Source: Phlegmacium glaucopus (lineage: Eukaryota > Basidiomycota > Agaricomycetes > Agaricales > Cortinariaceae). From it: a stretch of 52,934 bases of DNA. The DNA lies in the NCBI GenBank assembly GCA_015039465.1, contig MU130344.1, forward strand, positions 1 to 52,934, read 5' to 3'. This document shows positions 34,985 to 44,342 of the stretch, one piece after another (positions within the stretch are counted from its first letter, which is position 1; the number at the start of each line of letters is the position of its first letter). A program made the position numbers and the translations under genes. The notes beneath the pieces were generated by a model that had not been told where the DNA came from, searched no databases, and saw only the letters and a program-made list of their open reading frames with translations.

Positions 34985-35445
34985 ACAAATATATGTCAGT
35001 TGACGATTATGATAGGTCCTCTGAATCTGACTCAGAAACATGTAGGCCGTTCAGTGTTGCAGCTATTTTGTCACCTGTTTGCTAGGAAATGCACCATAGC
35101 CGGCCAGTAACTCTAGTTATCATTTATTAACTTGAATAAACGACATATTGTCAAATCAGACATTCAAACCTCGTTCAATTTCACTGAAATTATTTATGCG
35201 AGACTTCAAGACTACGCAGTCAAACACTCACCAGCTTGGCAAATTCCAGGGTTGAGGTTTGAGCGGTTATGTCATTTCTGTACCTTCATAGAGAAGAAAT
35301 AGTCATAGGCTGTTAGGTCTATGGTTAGTCAGACTGCGCTTTGGAAGCCGGCCCTAAATTCCATCAGCTGTAATCTAAGCGCCCAATCAAAGCTCTCCCC
35401 CCCTCCTTGTCATATTCTCGCATCACGGTGTTACAGGAAAGAGGT

Positions 35446-35967
35446 ATGGATACACTAGATGGCTCGGGAACTGAGGGCCTGCAGAATAGTGTAAGCGTTG
35501 GGCATAGATGCATCCCGTTAAAGCAATTAACTAGGGTTTTCGGTTGGCACAGAATCGATGGCAAGGACCGACACATCGGAAAAAGCTCCTGCGCGTTGCT
35601 TCCCTCCACTTGGATGGCAAAATAATATATGGTCTAATCTCACGGTCTCTCTCTTACGAGGTCAGCGTCAGCCTGTGAAAGTCTCATTACAATTTAATCT
35701 TTGTAATATAAACAGGAATCACTCATAGAAGCGATGTCCATGTTCAAAATACCACAGGTCCCTCTCAGTAATTTATCATGGAGGTGTCGCCTACCGACGG
35801 ACCAACCCGAGAAGATGTCAAGAGGGTGTCTTGCAATAATATCACCTTCAGTCTGGGAAGACATGATGGAAGTTGGGGATGTGGATGAGGTTGTTCTTTG
35901 CGGGGTCAAGGCTCGAGCGAAGATATATTTGTATCCTAAAGCTAAAGGCATGGCTGATGCCTTGTAG
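35446..35967 (+). CDS. Unknown duplicated small protein, family B copy 2
   Basis: Sister of the gene at 28,339-28,898; similarity begins about 110 bases upstream, at GCTTTGGAAGCCGGCCCTAA. Exon 1 is MDTLDGSGTEGLQN, followed by a GTAAGC donor; the second part includes LLRVASLHLDGKIIYG and SRSLSYE; the third starts ESLIEAMSMFKIPQ and ends KAKGMADAL at the stop 35,965-35,967. Relative to copy 1 there is a one-base difference near 35,525, inside the proposed intron, which supports an intron there. About 140 residues, no known motif and no signal peptide. A minus-strand frame of 127 codons overlaps it and is taken as a shadow. Confidence 0.42.
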
Positions 35968-35984
35968 ATGGATAGTTTGTTTGC

Positions 35985-36330
35985 TGGAGATCCGGGAACC
36001 AGTGTAGCGGTTCCGGAGTTAAAAAGGGAGCCGAGGAACAATTCGTTCCAAGGCCCCCAGGGCTTGATGAAGAGCACATGGTGCGCTTGGCGCTGATCTT
36101 GTTCTGTGTCATCATCTGTTCATCACTTGCTTCCCCTAACTCTTTACAGACATTGAAAACCTGTGTAGTTGTGCTTTATCACTACAAGCCCATAGTATAT
36201 AAACTTGTACTGTATCATAACTAACAATTTATTCTTGTGTATTCTCATATTCTTACATTGTTATGTGCGCAAATTAATATATTTGGGTAAGCCGGAGAAC
36301 TCCGTTCCCTGCCGTTAATGCGGTTTGTGA
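35985..36330. other. Spacer between family B and the ART-like gene
   Basis: AT-rich, no gene seen. The word GGTAAGCCGGAGAA near 36,289 is shared with 28,952. Confidence 0.5.
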
Positions 36331-36631
36331 TGACTCAGTTACATACTCGACAATTTAGATCCTTGAGAGATATATTCGACCGTGGAAATCAAGACCTTGT
36401 ATTCAGGAAGGGGAAAAACGAAAGAGCGGGATATGAAATAGGCATTATAGAGGGCGGATGATGGGTGGATAGTTAAATATGAGGGAGATGGTCTAGACTC
36501 CTGCGGATTGGCGCTTTGAAAGTCATGTGCCGAGTGAGGTGCTGAGCCTGTACGGCATCCATGCTGTTGGTGGCAGCACGGTTTTCATTTCTTGCTTGCT
36601 TATTCTCCCACTCTCACAATCTACCCAAGAA

Positions 36632-37471
36632 ATGTCGATGGAGTTACAAGCCACCGAAAACGAGTGGGGATCGCCAGTGAAATTCTACCGATTTCAAAAA
36701 GCATACTGTGGTACAACTTACCACCACAAGTTTGGGTTCCTCGCCGGCGACTCAGACTACGATATCTTCCCAAGTCTAGATCATGATGAACAAAGATCCA
36801 TAGTTGAGAATCACGCTATATGGTCGTGTAAACAACCCAGTCCCTTCATTTCAACAACATCCGACTTGGAATGGGCGCAGAGGGTGGCAAATGGCATAAT
36901 GTCACGGTCCAACGATCCTATCCATATCGCTGAGATATCACCGGGTCGTGCCCTTAGTGGCTCCATGCACTACTACGACTGGGATAAACTAGTATTTGAA
37001 CTCGATGCGAGCATTGAGTACAAAGCTATGAATGATCATGAAACTGTGTTTCTTGGACATATACCTGCGGAAGCTATAACTTGGTACGGGACAGTGCAGG
37101 AGTCTGAAGAGCATTGTTTCGAAGACGAAGAAGAGGATGACCTGGATGAGGACTATGAACAAGAGCAATATGAATACTCAACAGGTGACGGTCCACCTTT
37201 TGCTACCCTCTCTCAAAATATTAACGATAATCCAGATGACATAGATTATCTGGTGAATTTGACGTCGAAACTCGAGATAGATGGACACTGGCAGGATTCA
37301 GAGGAAGGCGAAGAAGATGCCGAGGAAGCGGAAGGGGAGGAAGTAGAGTGGCATAATTTCCTTGAGGCAGATCTAATGGGATATAGGCTGTATCCCCGCT
37401 TCGCAGAAGAGGAAGGCGTTGATCTACACGGTGCCTGTCAGTGTCCTCTACTACATTATCATTATTCTTGA
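36632..37471 (+). CDS. ART-like (DUF7587-type) protein with acidic tail, intact copy
   Basis: A single open frame of 279 residues. Residues about 18-150 resemble the fungal ADP-ribosyltransferase-like fold: Arg20 in FYRF, PSPFISTTSD at 69-78 (the S-T-S position), IHIAEISPG, and Glu137 in HETVFLGHIPAEAI (the Glu position). A real transferase activity is unproven. After residue 150 comes a very acidic tail (EEHCFEDEEEDDLDEDYEQ and a second acidic block). The start MSMELQATEN is chosen because indels between the four copies shift the frame upstream of it but not in the first codons after it; an upstream ATG at 36,527 would add 35 residues. It may be intracellular or, if the diverged leader is translated in another frame, secreted. 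It is the only fully open copy of four. Confidence 0.6.
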   Translation: MSMELQATENEWGSPVKFYRFQKAYCGTTYHHKFGFLAGDSDYDIFPSLDHDEQRSIVENHAIWSCKQPSPFISTTSDLEWAQRVANGIMSRSNDPIHIAEISPGRALSGSMHYYDWDKLVFELDASIEYKAMNDHETVFLGHIPAEAITWYGTVQESEEHCFEDEEEDDLDEDYEQEQYEYSTGDGPPFATLSQNINDNPDDIDYLVNLTSKLEIDGHWQDSEEGEEDAEEAEGEEVEWHNFLEADLMGYRLYPRFAEEEGVDLHGACQCPLLHYHYS

Positions 37472-37847
37472 TCCGATCATCCTTTCTCAGCCCATCGATT
37501 TGGATATTTATCTCGCCAAGTATTCGGTGATGTTTGGGACGGATATGACGATGATCCATATGAATGAAACAGAGTAGAATCCTTTGGAGTGTATGTGGGA
37601 CGACTTTAAGCGCTTGTGACTTTTGTGACTTGAATTTTTTTGTAAACTGCCTCATTAGGAAATGAGATTGTTCATCTGTTACAAACATTTTCCGATTTCT
37701 ATTTTCAAAGCACCATCCTGGCTGTGTGTTTTATATTTCAGGCCTGACTTTAGCGATTGTGGACTGTCTGTGCCAATGTCAAGCTCGGATATGTTTCAAA
37801 CCAGAGAACCGATGGTATAACGTGAAAGTCAAGTACAAGGCAGCTAA

Positions 37848-38348
37848 CTACTTGTCACCGTAGTTATTGGGATCTTTGGAATCTCCCTTGGTTACCTTGC
37901 CATGTTCTGCGTGGAGTCCGTTGATTTTATTTTTCAGATCTTCCGCCTCGATAGACTTTTCCCCAGCCCATACCAACGAAGCGTGTCCCAGAGGCAATTC
38001 ACCTTTGCCCCCATCGTGAACGACCTCGAGGCCCGTTCCTTTGAAGTGCTTTTCGTCGATCTCATAGTTCGCGGACTTTTTGTTGATGACACTCGGTGGG
38101 TGTGTTCGATACGAGAGTCCCTTCGTCATGTCGGGTTGAATCATCATTTTGTTTTCATCCTCGTGGTGCGGGCTGTGTTCCCAGTCTTGTGGTCGTATCT
38201 TTCCAACGACATTGCCATTTTTATTTGCTAAACGGTGGATGGATCTGACGGCGGTTCCAATCGTCCTGAACCTGCCCATGGGGGCGCCAGTTACGACATG
38301 CAGAAACAAGAGGATGGTGAAGGCGTTAATGAAGCGGGAAAAAATCAT
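37848..38348 (-). CDS. Small secreted protein, unknown function
   Basis: A single exon of 166 residues. The N-terminus MIFSRFINAFTILLFLHVVT is a signal peptide, cleavage probably after GA near residue 21-22. The mature protein is hydrophilic, rich in Lys, His, Asp and Glu, without cysteine, and contains GKGELPLGHASLVWAGEK and a C-terminal lysine-rich region ending NNYGDK. The domain is not recognised. It is convergent with the ART-like gene on its left. It could be an effector-like or cell-surface protein; this is inference. Confidence 0.75.
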   Translation of the reverse strand: MIFSRFINAFTILLFLHVVTGAPMGRFRTIGTAVRSIHRLANKNGNVVGKIRPQDWEHSPHHEDENKMMIQPDMTKGLSYRTHPPSVINKKSANYEIDEKHFKGTGLEVVHDGGKGELPLGHASLVWAGEKSIEAEDLKNKINGLHAEHGKVTKGDSKDPNNYGDK

Positions 38349-38364
38349 TGTGGTAGTGGTCTAA

Positions 38365-39160
38365 ATTAACATCCAAGAACCGTCAGTAAAATTTTTATGT
38401 TGCAGTATCATATGCCACAAACTTTATCGAGCGAGAACCTATTACTAGCAGAAGTTGACGAGGCGAACACGATTTTGGACCAGCCAAATTGTGGTGAGAA
38501 TGCCTGATTCTTAGGGATCGTCGATTTAGACATCGTCACTTTTATACCCCAACATCAACCAGCTGAGTACTCCTTGTGGCTGACAAAAGGCCGTAAAACC
38601 GGCACAAACCTTGCTATGCTAGTCTAAGATTATCCCTTTATCGACAGACCGTGGGCACTTGATAATGAAACATGAGAAAGGGGAGCACTTCAAAGATCAG
38701 TAGAACTAAACGATCACAGATACACAGCCCCGCCCAACACACTAAAAAAAGCACACATACCTGCTTAGTGGGGACTTACGATGTAAAAGTCAAGGATATA
38801 GGGGTTTGTAAAATCTCCGCAGTGGGGTAGAAATATCACCGTTCCGATTTTATGGGGGATCGCGAGGGACAAGTAGTAACTGGCTCTAGATGCAAAATAT
38901 TCATGTCTGGAGGGTGTCTCTTTCAGAATGCGGCATTGGCCCAAATGCTGTAGTAGTAGTACTTAGCAGTAACCCGGGGTGGTACATGTAACACCTTACA
39001 CACATGCCAAGGCCCAAAACGGCCAAACACCCAATGAAATCCACGCTGTCAAGAGGCTGTAATTTGATCGTCCTGTCGAACAGCCCCAGGGAGGACTAAG
39101 GTTTCGCCCACCTCTTTTACGTATCGATAAGAAAACGGCGGCTCTAATAAAGTGGGCTAG
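38365..39160. other. Intergenic region
   Basis: It holds the promoter of the secreted protein to its left; a CTTTTATACCCC element lies near 38,540. No gene was seen. Confidence 0.5.
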
Positions 39161-39168
39161 TTGAGGTT

Positions 39169-39505
39169 TCACTGCGGCGACCGGACTACTTTGACGGGGG
39201 AGCCAAAATCTGCTGGCAGGTTGTCAGGGTTTTTGCCCACTTTTTGCCATTCATAGAGTAGTGTGCATGATGAATGGAAAAATACACCACCCATCAGGCG
39301 CCGCGTCACAGTGAAGGCTGTTCCAATCAAGGCTGTCTTACGAGTTCCATTTATGGAAATCGTTCTTTTACCAAACGGGGTTTTTTCGGGGGCCGTCACG
39401 GTGCCTTAGCCCGCAAACGCCGACTGGGTCTCGGCACTGATCTTCACCTCGATATCCACTCCCAGACCATTATGAAGCCAATATCTACGCTCGTAACCCG
39501 TAGAT
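39169..39505 (-). pseudogene. Possible gene remnant on the minus strand
   Basis: A minus-strand frame runs from about 39,505 (HNGLGVDIEVKISAETQSAF) through one TAA near 39,408 and on as VTAPEKTPFGKRTISINGT to the stop after KVVRSPQ at 39,169. One stop in about 110 codons and balanced composition hint at a decayed or mis-read exon. I do not recognise it, and chance is possible. Confidence 0.3.
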
Positions 39506-39822
39506 AGTAATAATTATTTTGTTCTATCTCACTCGTCTATAGAATATGAGACTGAGGCTTGGGAATGCGGTGCTCGTCACTTTGATAATACTGGTAGGCT
39601 CCCACCTGAGGAACTCGGATATGCCATGCAAAGCACACAGCGCAAGTTTGAAAATAGCCGTCAAGGAAGCCGTTGGCGTTGCTGGGAAGGGTCTTTGTTA
39701 GACAAGCCAGAATTCACAGCCTTCAGACCTCATATGAGCTAAAAATAGAAGGTTTAAATACACGCGGTCAATCACCGGATTGTTCATTCCTTTGCCCTCG
39801 AACCACACCTTTTAAAATATCC

Positions 39823-40413
39823 ATGAGCGCTCGATTCTTATATCAAAGATCTTTCTTTTCCACGACCCGACAGCCTCGCACAATGGCAGGTTGCCTGTAT
39901 AGCCTTAAACGACCACTGATGACAGAAAATCCCCCACCAACCACTCCCATGAGCGGCACAGTGCGCTATCCGGCCACTGCACTCGTTACTTTAGCGCGTC
40001 GGATCCTTGAACAATATGAAGCTCACCTTGGCGCGGTAGAGGACGCCTTCGCAGATCCCGATAGCGAAGAGCGTTGGGATGTGCTTCATGAAATAGAGGA
40101 CATCCACAAGATCTACTGGAACATCCACCGCCAGCGATGGACGGAGATTGAAGAGGAGTACCGAGGGAACAAGATACCCATTGAAGAGTTGGCTAAGGCT
40201 GTTGACTTTGGTGATCCAAAGCGCGACGAGAGGAATCTTTTGAAGATTGGGCGATCACGTTATGCGAACGTGTTTCAAAAAGCGATACAGTCGTGGAAGG
40301 ACCAGCGAAACCAGCCAGGTGATGGTCCCGATTCGAAGAACGGAGACCCCCTAGTTGACTTCTTGGAATTTTTGAGTCTCCCCGACCACGCTGACTTATT
40401 CCACTTGGAGTGA
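39823..40413 (+). CDS. Unknown protein, probable mitochondrial presequence
   Basis: A single exon of 196 residues from the ATG at 39,823. The N-terminus MSARFLYQRSFFSTTRQPRT is rich in Arg, Ser and Phe and free of acid, as in mitochondrial presequences. The rest is hydrophilic and helical (TALVTLARRILEQYEAHLGA, EIEDIHKIYWNIHRQRW, FQKAIQSWKDQRNQ) and ends ADLFHLE. The frame is open upstream to an ATG at 39,673, but a TTTAAATA element at 39,753-39,760 and the presequence favour the inner start. Family not recognised. Confidence 0.65.
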   Translation: MSARFLYQRSFFSTTRQPRTMAGCLYSLKRPLMTENPPPTTPMSGTVRYPATALVTLARRILEQYEAHLGAVEDAFADPDSEERWDVLHEIEDIHKIYWNIHRQRWTEIEEEYRGNKIPIEELAKAVDFGDPKRDERNLLKIGRSRYANVFQKAIQSWKDQRNQPGDGPDSKNGDPLVDFLEFLSLPDHADLFHLE

Positions 40414-40419
40414 ATGTGA

Positions 40420-42090
40420 CATGTGAGTCTTCCGCATTGTGCAGCCTGAATGCGAACTCACAATCACTTTGTTGGTGCAGGTAGTGCATAGCATGAATGA
40501 GATTCGGACTTCCCTGTGAGAGGAAACCTCTGGAATAAGAAGAACTGTAGTTGTCAATTTATACCTCCTCCAAGTCATAAGCATCCATATGTTTCAAGCC
40601 TAAATCAAGCCTTGCGAATATAGAACCTCAGTTGAGAAGGAACACTTTAAGACGGTGAAAGGGTATCAGTCTCAATTCACTCAGTACCCGCTCGACTACG
40701 ATACAGCCGTAATCCGGGGTACAATTTGTCGTCGTCTGAATAGTTAAACAGCATATGTGAGTTGTATGCAGACAATATGAGCACGTACGTGGGTACGTTC
40801 AAATGAGAAAGCAGAAAACTCTCGGAGGTTAATTGGTAAATCTGGATGGAGGGTGTTATCGACATCAAAAATTGGCGGCGGAGAGGTAGGAAGCGACTAC
40901 AATTTTCCAGATTTTCGACGGCAGATTGCGAAACTACCTAGTTGAGACACGGGCTGCTTTGGAAGGCGGTAGCGTGTCATAGAAGGCGGTTTCATCGAGC
41001 GTACTTTCGGGAGTAGCCTAGAAACGAGGGATTGAGGATGAGCGCTCAGGCCAGGTGTTGGAATAGCAAACGCACCCGAGCCCCATTGTTCCGGTGAGCA
41101 ACGGGCATCGACCCAGATGTGGCCGGGCCACATTCTAATATCTCATTGTTTATCTTTTTCTCGCTTATTTCTTGTGCCACAACCATTATAAACCATCTAG
41201 AGTAGTTAGAATATTTAGTATAAATACGGACCCATAGCTACTACTCACCTCAGTCGTTTGGAACGCAAACATTGAGGTGAGATACTTTTTACTATTCTCT
41301 TACTAATCATCCTTTACTTCCGAGTTACATAGAATATCCATTTAGTATTCTTATAGCCAGTGCTTCAGATACTCGGCGTTTATCAACGAACGTTGGCGGC
41401 GCTGAACGAGCATTGTTGAGCGTGTCGTTAAATGCTGATATGCTAATGTGAGCCAGTTCTAAGTAAGTGGCTACGTCAGAAGACTCCAGCGACAGAGAGA
41501 AATAGCGCACGTGGTAGTCCTCGCCTTAATATCCCGAGGAGAAAAGGCACGCGTTTCTCGCGCCCCGAACAACTTTATCTCCCGGCCTAGATGCGTAAAA
41601 CAAAGGCTTGATGAATAATTTTTTACAGCAGAGGATATAAATCATATAATAGACCGTAGGAAACTTACGTATGCTGAAACTCAAGCCAAAGTCACAGTCG
41701 CAGAATAGCTACGGATCCGAACACGCGAACTAGGGTAGATGATATACGAAAACAGATTCGATAGCGCCAGGTCGAGACAGTTCTCCAGGTCAGCCAATAG
41801 TCTTTTCAATAGCATAGGGTGGGTACATACCGTAGATGCCTAGGTTCCGGACTCTCACCGGTGATTGGTGAGCCTTGACGCTCAGTTAGGCGCAAGGTTG
41901 AAGGCGAGCGTGGTTCAGTTGTCAAAACCTCACCGAAGAGTGCTGGCCTGTGAGACGGTAAAGTTCAAGTTGGCGTCGACGTTGCTGACAAAGAGGGTCA
42001 GAAAAATCGGCGTGTACGCACCAACAAGGTCTTTATTTGAGAGTAGCAGATACCTCTAGCCGTTATACCATTTTCTGCTCAACTTCAAAC
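40420..42090. other. Intergenic region with one possible exon remnant
   Basis: A minus-strand frame at 41,325-41,525 (containing SSDVATYLELAHISISAF and ending LNGYSM) has the look of a coding exon, 67 codons without a stop, preceded by a possible acceptor TATTAAG. It could not be joined to other exons. A small palindrome CTCACCTCA ... TGAGGTGAG lies at about 41,244-41,281. Nothing else was seen. Confidence 0.35.
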
Positions 42091-42220
42091 ACAGTGGCAG
42101 TTACATACTCGACAATTTAGATGCTGAGCCTGTACGGCATGCCTGCTGTTGGTGGAAGCAAGGTTTTCATTTCTTGCTTCCTTGTTCCCCCACAGTCCAC
42201 TCTCACAATCTACCCAAGAA

Positions 42221-42660
42221 ATGTCGATGGATTTACAACCCACTGAAAACAAGTGGGGATCGCCGGTGAAATTCTACCGATTTCACAAAAAGCGAACTCT
42301 GGTACAACTTCCGACCCAAATTTTGGATTCCTCGCCGGCAACTCAGACTACGATGACTTCCCAAGTGTATAATCGGTATGAGCAAAAATGCGTAGTTGAG
42401 GATCATTCCATATGGTCGTGTACACAACCCAGTCCCTTCATTTCATCAACATCCGACTTGGCATGTGGCAAAGGGCATAATGTCACGATCCAAAGATCCT
42501 ATACATATCGCTGAGATATCACCGGGTAGTGCTGCTGGTGGCTCCATGCGCTACCACCACTTGGATGCACTGGTGTTTGAAGATTCAAAATAGCCTATGA
42601 ACAGCGAGGAAGACGTTGATTTGCAAAGTGAGTGTGTCCCCCTACGTTATCATGATTCTT
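42221..42660 (+). pseudogene. ART-like family copy 3, disabled and shortened
   Basis: It starts MSMDLQPTENKWGSPV, like the intact copy, but an inserted base after FYRFHK shifts the frame. The SPFISSTSDLA motif is present in another frame, then a deletion removes QRV-like residues, and the frame ends at LDALVFEDSK (42,591-42,593). The acidic tail is deleted except its last codons (EEDVDL). Its upstream region is also truncated: the CAGTTACATACTCGACAAT word at 42,098 runs directly into the leader. Confidence 0.75.
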
Positions 42661-42984
42661 GATCCAAGTATCCTTGCTCAGCGAATATATTTCGGTATTT
42701 ATCTCGTGAAGTTCTATGACGATGATCCATATGACTCGGAAGAAACAGATGTGCAGAATGTGGGACAAATGTGGGACGACTTTTAAGCGCTTGTGACCTT
42801 TGTGACCCGTTTGTAAACTGCCTTATTAGGAAATGAGATTTCGTGTTACGCCAACCTTCCCCATTTGGTTGAAATTCATAGTAAGTATACAATTCATTAC
42901 TCTTTTTCTTATGGGATCTTGTAGTCTACAACAACAACAACAACAACATAAAAAAAAGGAAAATTCTATCCGTGGAGGTGTGTA

Positions 42985-43145
42985 AATATAAGCTATATTT
43001 ATAATAGTTTACTCGAAGCTGCAGGTGCTACCCTCATATGGATAAGTTTGATGATATATAGTGGAAGGGCACTAATAGCCACTATAACAGCAACTTTCAA
43101 TGCAAATGCAGGAGTGACGACGAATAAGTTTGATTACACACAGCC
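42985..43145 (-). pseudogene. Extra copy of the NEO1 last exon
   Basis: It matches the terminal exon of the flippase gene (about 44,320-44,470) in the same orientation, including the stop codon region ATTTATAATAGTTTACTCG and the codons for ALPLYIIKL. The match starts in the 3' flank (ACAACAACAACAA near 42,930) and ends near 43,130 within the exon; a short related stretch follows at 43,150-43,200. The rest of the flippase gene is absent here. Confidence 0.85.
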
Positions 43146-43520
43146 CGATAGCCAAATGCGAGAGTGACGACGAAGGAGAGATCTGGGAACAGGAAACCTT
43201 TAGTTGGAATTGGCCGAAAAGAGAGTGAATATTTAAAAACAAAAGAAACACCGAGTAGAGTTGTGTCTACGTCTAAGCGTCTCTGTCCGGGAAAAACAAT
43301 GGCAGTTTGGTTACAAACAGTCATGCGATCTGTGAGGCCAACGTAAGATTATGTGTATAAATCAACAATGACCAAGTGTTTATACACACTTCAGACTCAT
43401 AACTTCAGTTACATACTCGACAACTTAGATGCCTGAGAGATGTATTTGACCATGGCGATCAAAACTTGCATTCAGGAAGGGGGAAAACGAGAGGACAACG
43501 AGAGGGCGGGGACCGCGGGG

Positions 43521-43529
43521 TATAAAATA
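43521..43529 (+). promoter_or_regulatory. TATA box of ART-like copy 4
   Basis: TATAAAATA in GGGGTATAAAATAGGCATTA. The same position in copies 1 and 2 reads GGATATGAAATAGGCATTA, so only this copy has a consensus TATA box. Confidence 0.5.
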
Positions 43530-43671
43530 GGCATTACGTAGTAGGTAGATATAAATAGAAGCGGATCTGAGGATTAGCGCCTTGAAAGTCATGTGCTGAG
43601 CTTGTATGGTATGGCAGTGTTGATGGCAGCAAGGTTTTCATTTCTCGCTTGCTTGTTCCCCCACTCTTATC

Positions 43672-44210
43672 ATGATAACGCCGATGGATTTACAACCCAC
43701 CGAAAACGAGTTCGGATCGCTGGTGAAATTCTACCGATTTCAAAAAGCGCACTGTGGTACAACTTACCACCCCAGGTTAGGATTCCTCGCCGGCGACTCA
43801 GACTATGATGCCTTCCCAAGTTTAGATCATGATGAACAGAGATCCATAGTCGAGGACCACTCTGAATGGTCATGTAAACAACCCAGTCCCTTCATTTCAA
43901 CAACATCCGACTTGGAATGGGCGCAGAGGGTGGCAAAGGGCATAAAGTTGGGACGCAGAAATCCTATACATATCGCTGAGATATCACCAGGTCGTGCCCG
44001 TAGTGGCTCCATGCGCTACTACCACTGGGATACACTGGTGTGTGAACTCGATGCGCGCATTGAGTACAAAGCTATAAACTATAATGAAACTGTGTTTCTC
44101 GGACATATACCTGCGGAAGCTCGGGACAGTGCAGGAGTCTGAAGCCCATTGTTTCGAAGACGAAGACGAAGATGAGGACTATGAACAGGAGGAATACGAA
44201 GACCGTTTGG
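43672..44210 (+). pseudogene. ART-like family copy 4, frame broken before the tail
   Basis: The core is open and complete: MDLQPTENEFGSLV, KFYRFQKAHCGTTY, PSPFISTTSDLEWAQ and HETVFLGHIPAEA-like (here NETVFLGHIPAEA). Eleven bases present in the other copies after EA are missing, so the frame ends at ARDSAGV (44,140-44,142), while the acidic tail (ESEAHCFEDEDEDEDYE) continues in another frame to about 44,210. A shortened protein with the whole core but no tail (156 residues) could still be made, so it may be functional. It converges on the NEO1 3' end. Confidence 0.65.
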
Positions 44211-44342
44211 AATTCGTATGTATAGAGCATTACTCGTTTTTTGCTCGATTAAATTCCTGGGATCTTGTAGTAGTGTACAACAACAACAACAATAACAAAA
44301 AAGGACAATTCTATCCATGTACGTGTGTAATCTAAGCCATAT

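Noticed and set aside
35694..36077. Minus-strand 127-codon frame
   Set aside because: Differences between the two copies fall at third positions of the plus-strand frame, so the plus strand is the coding one.
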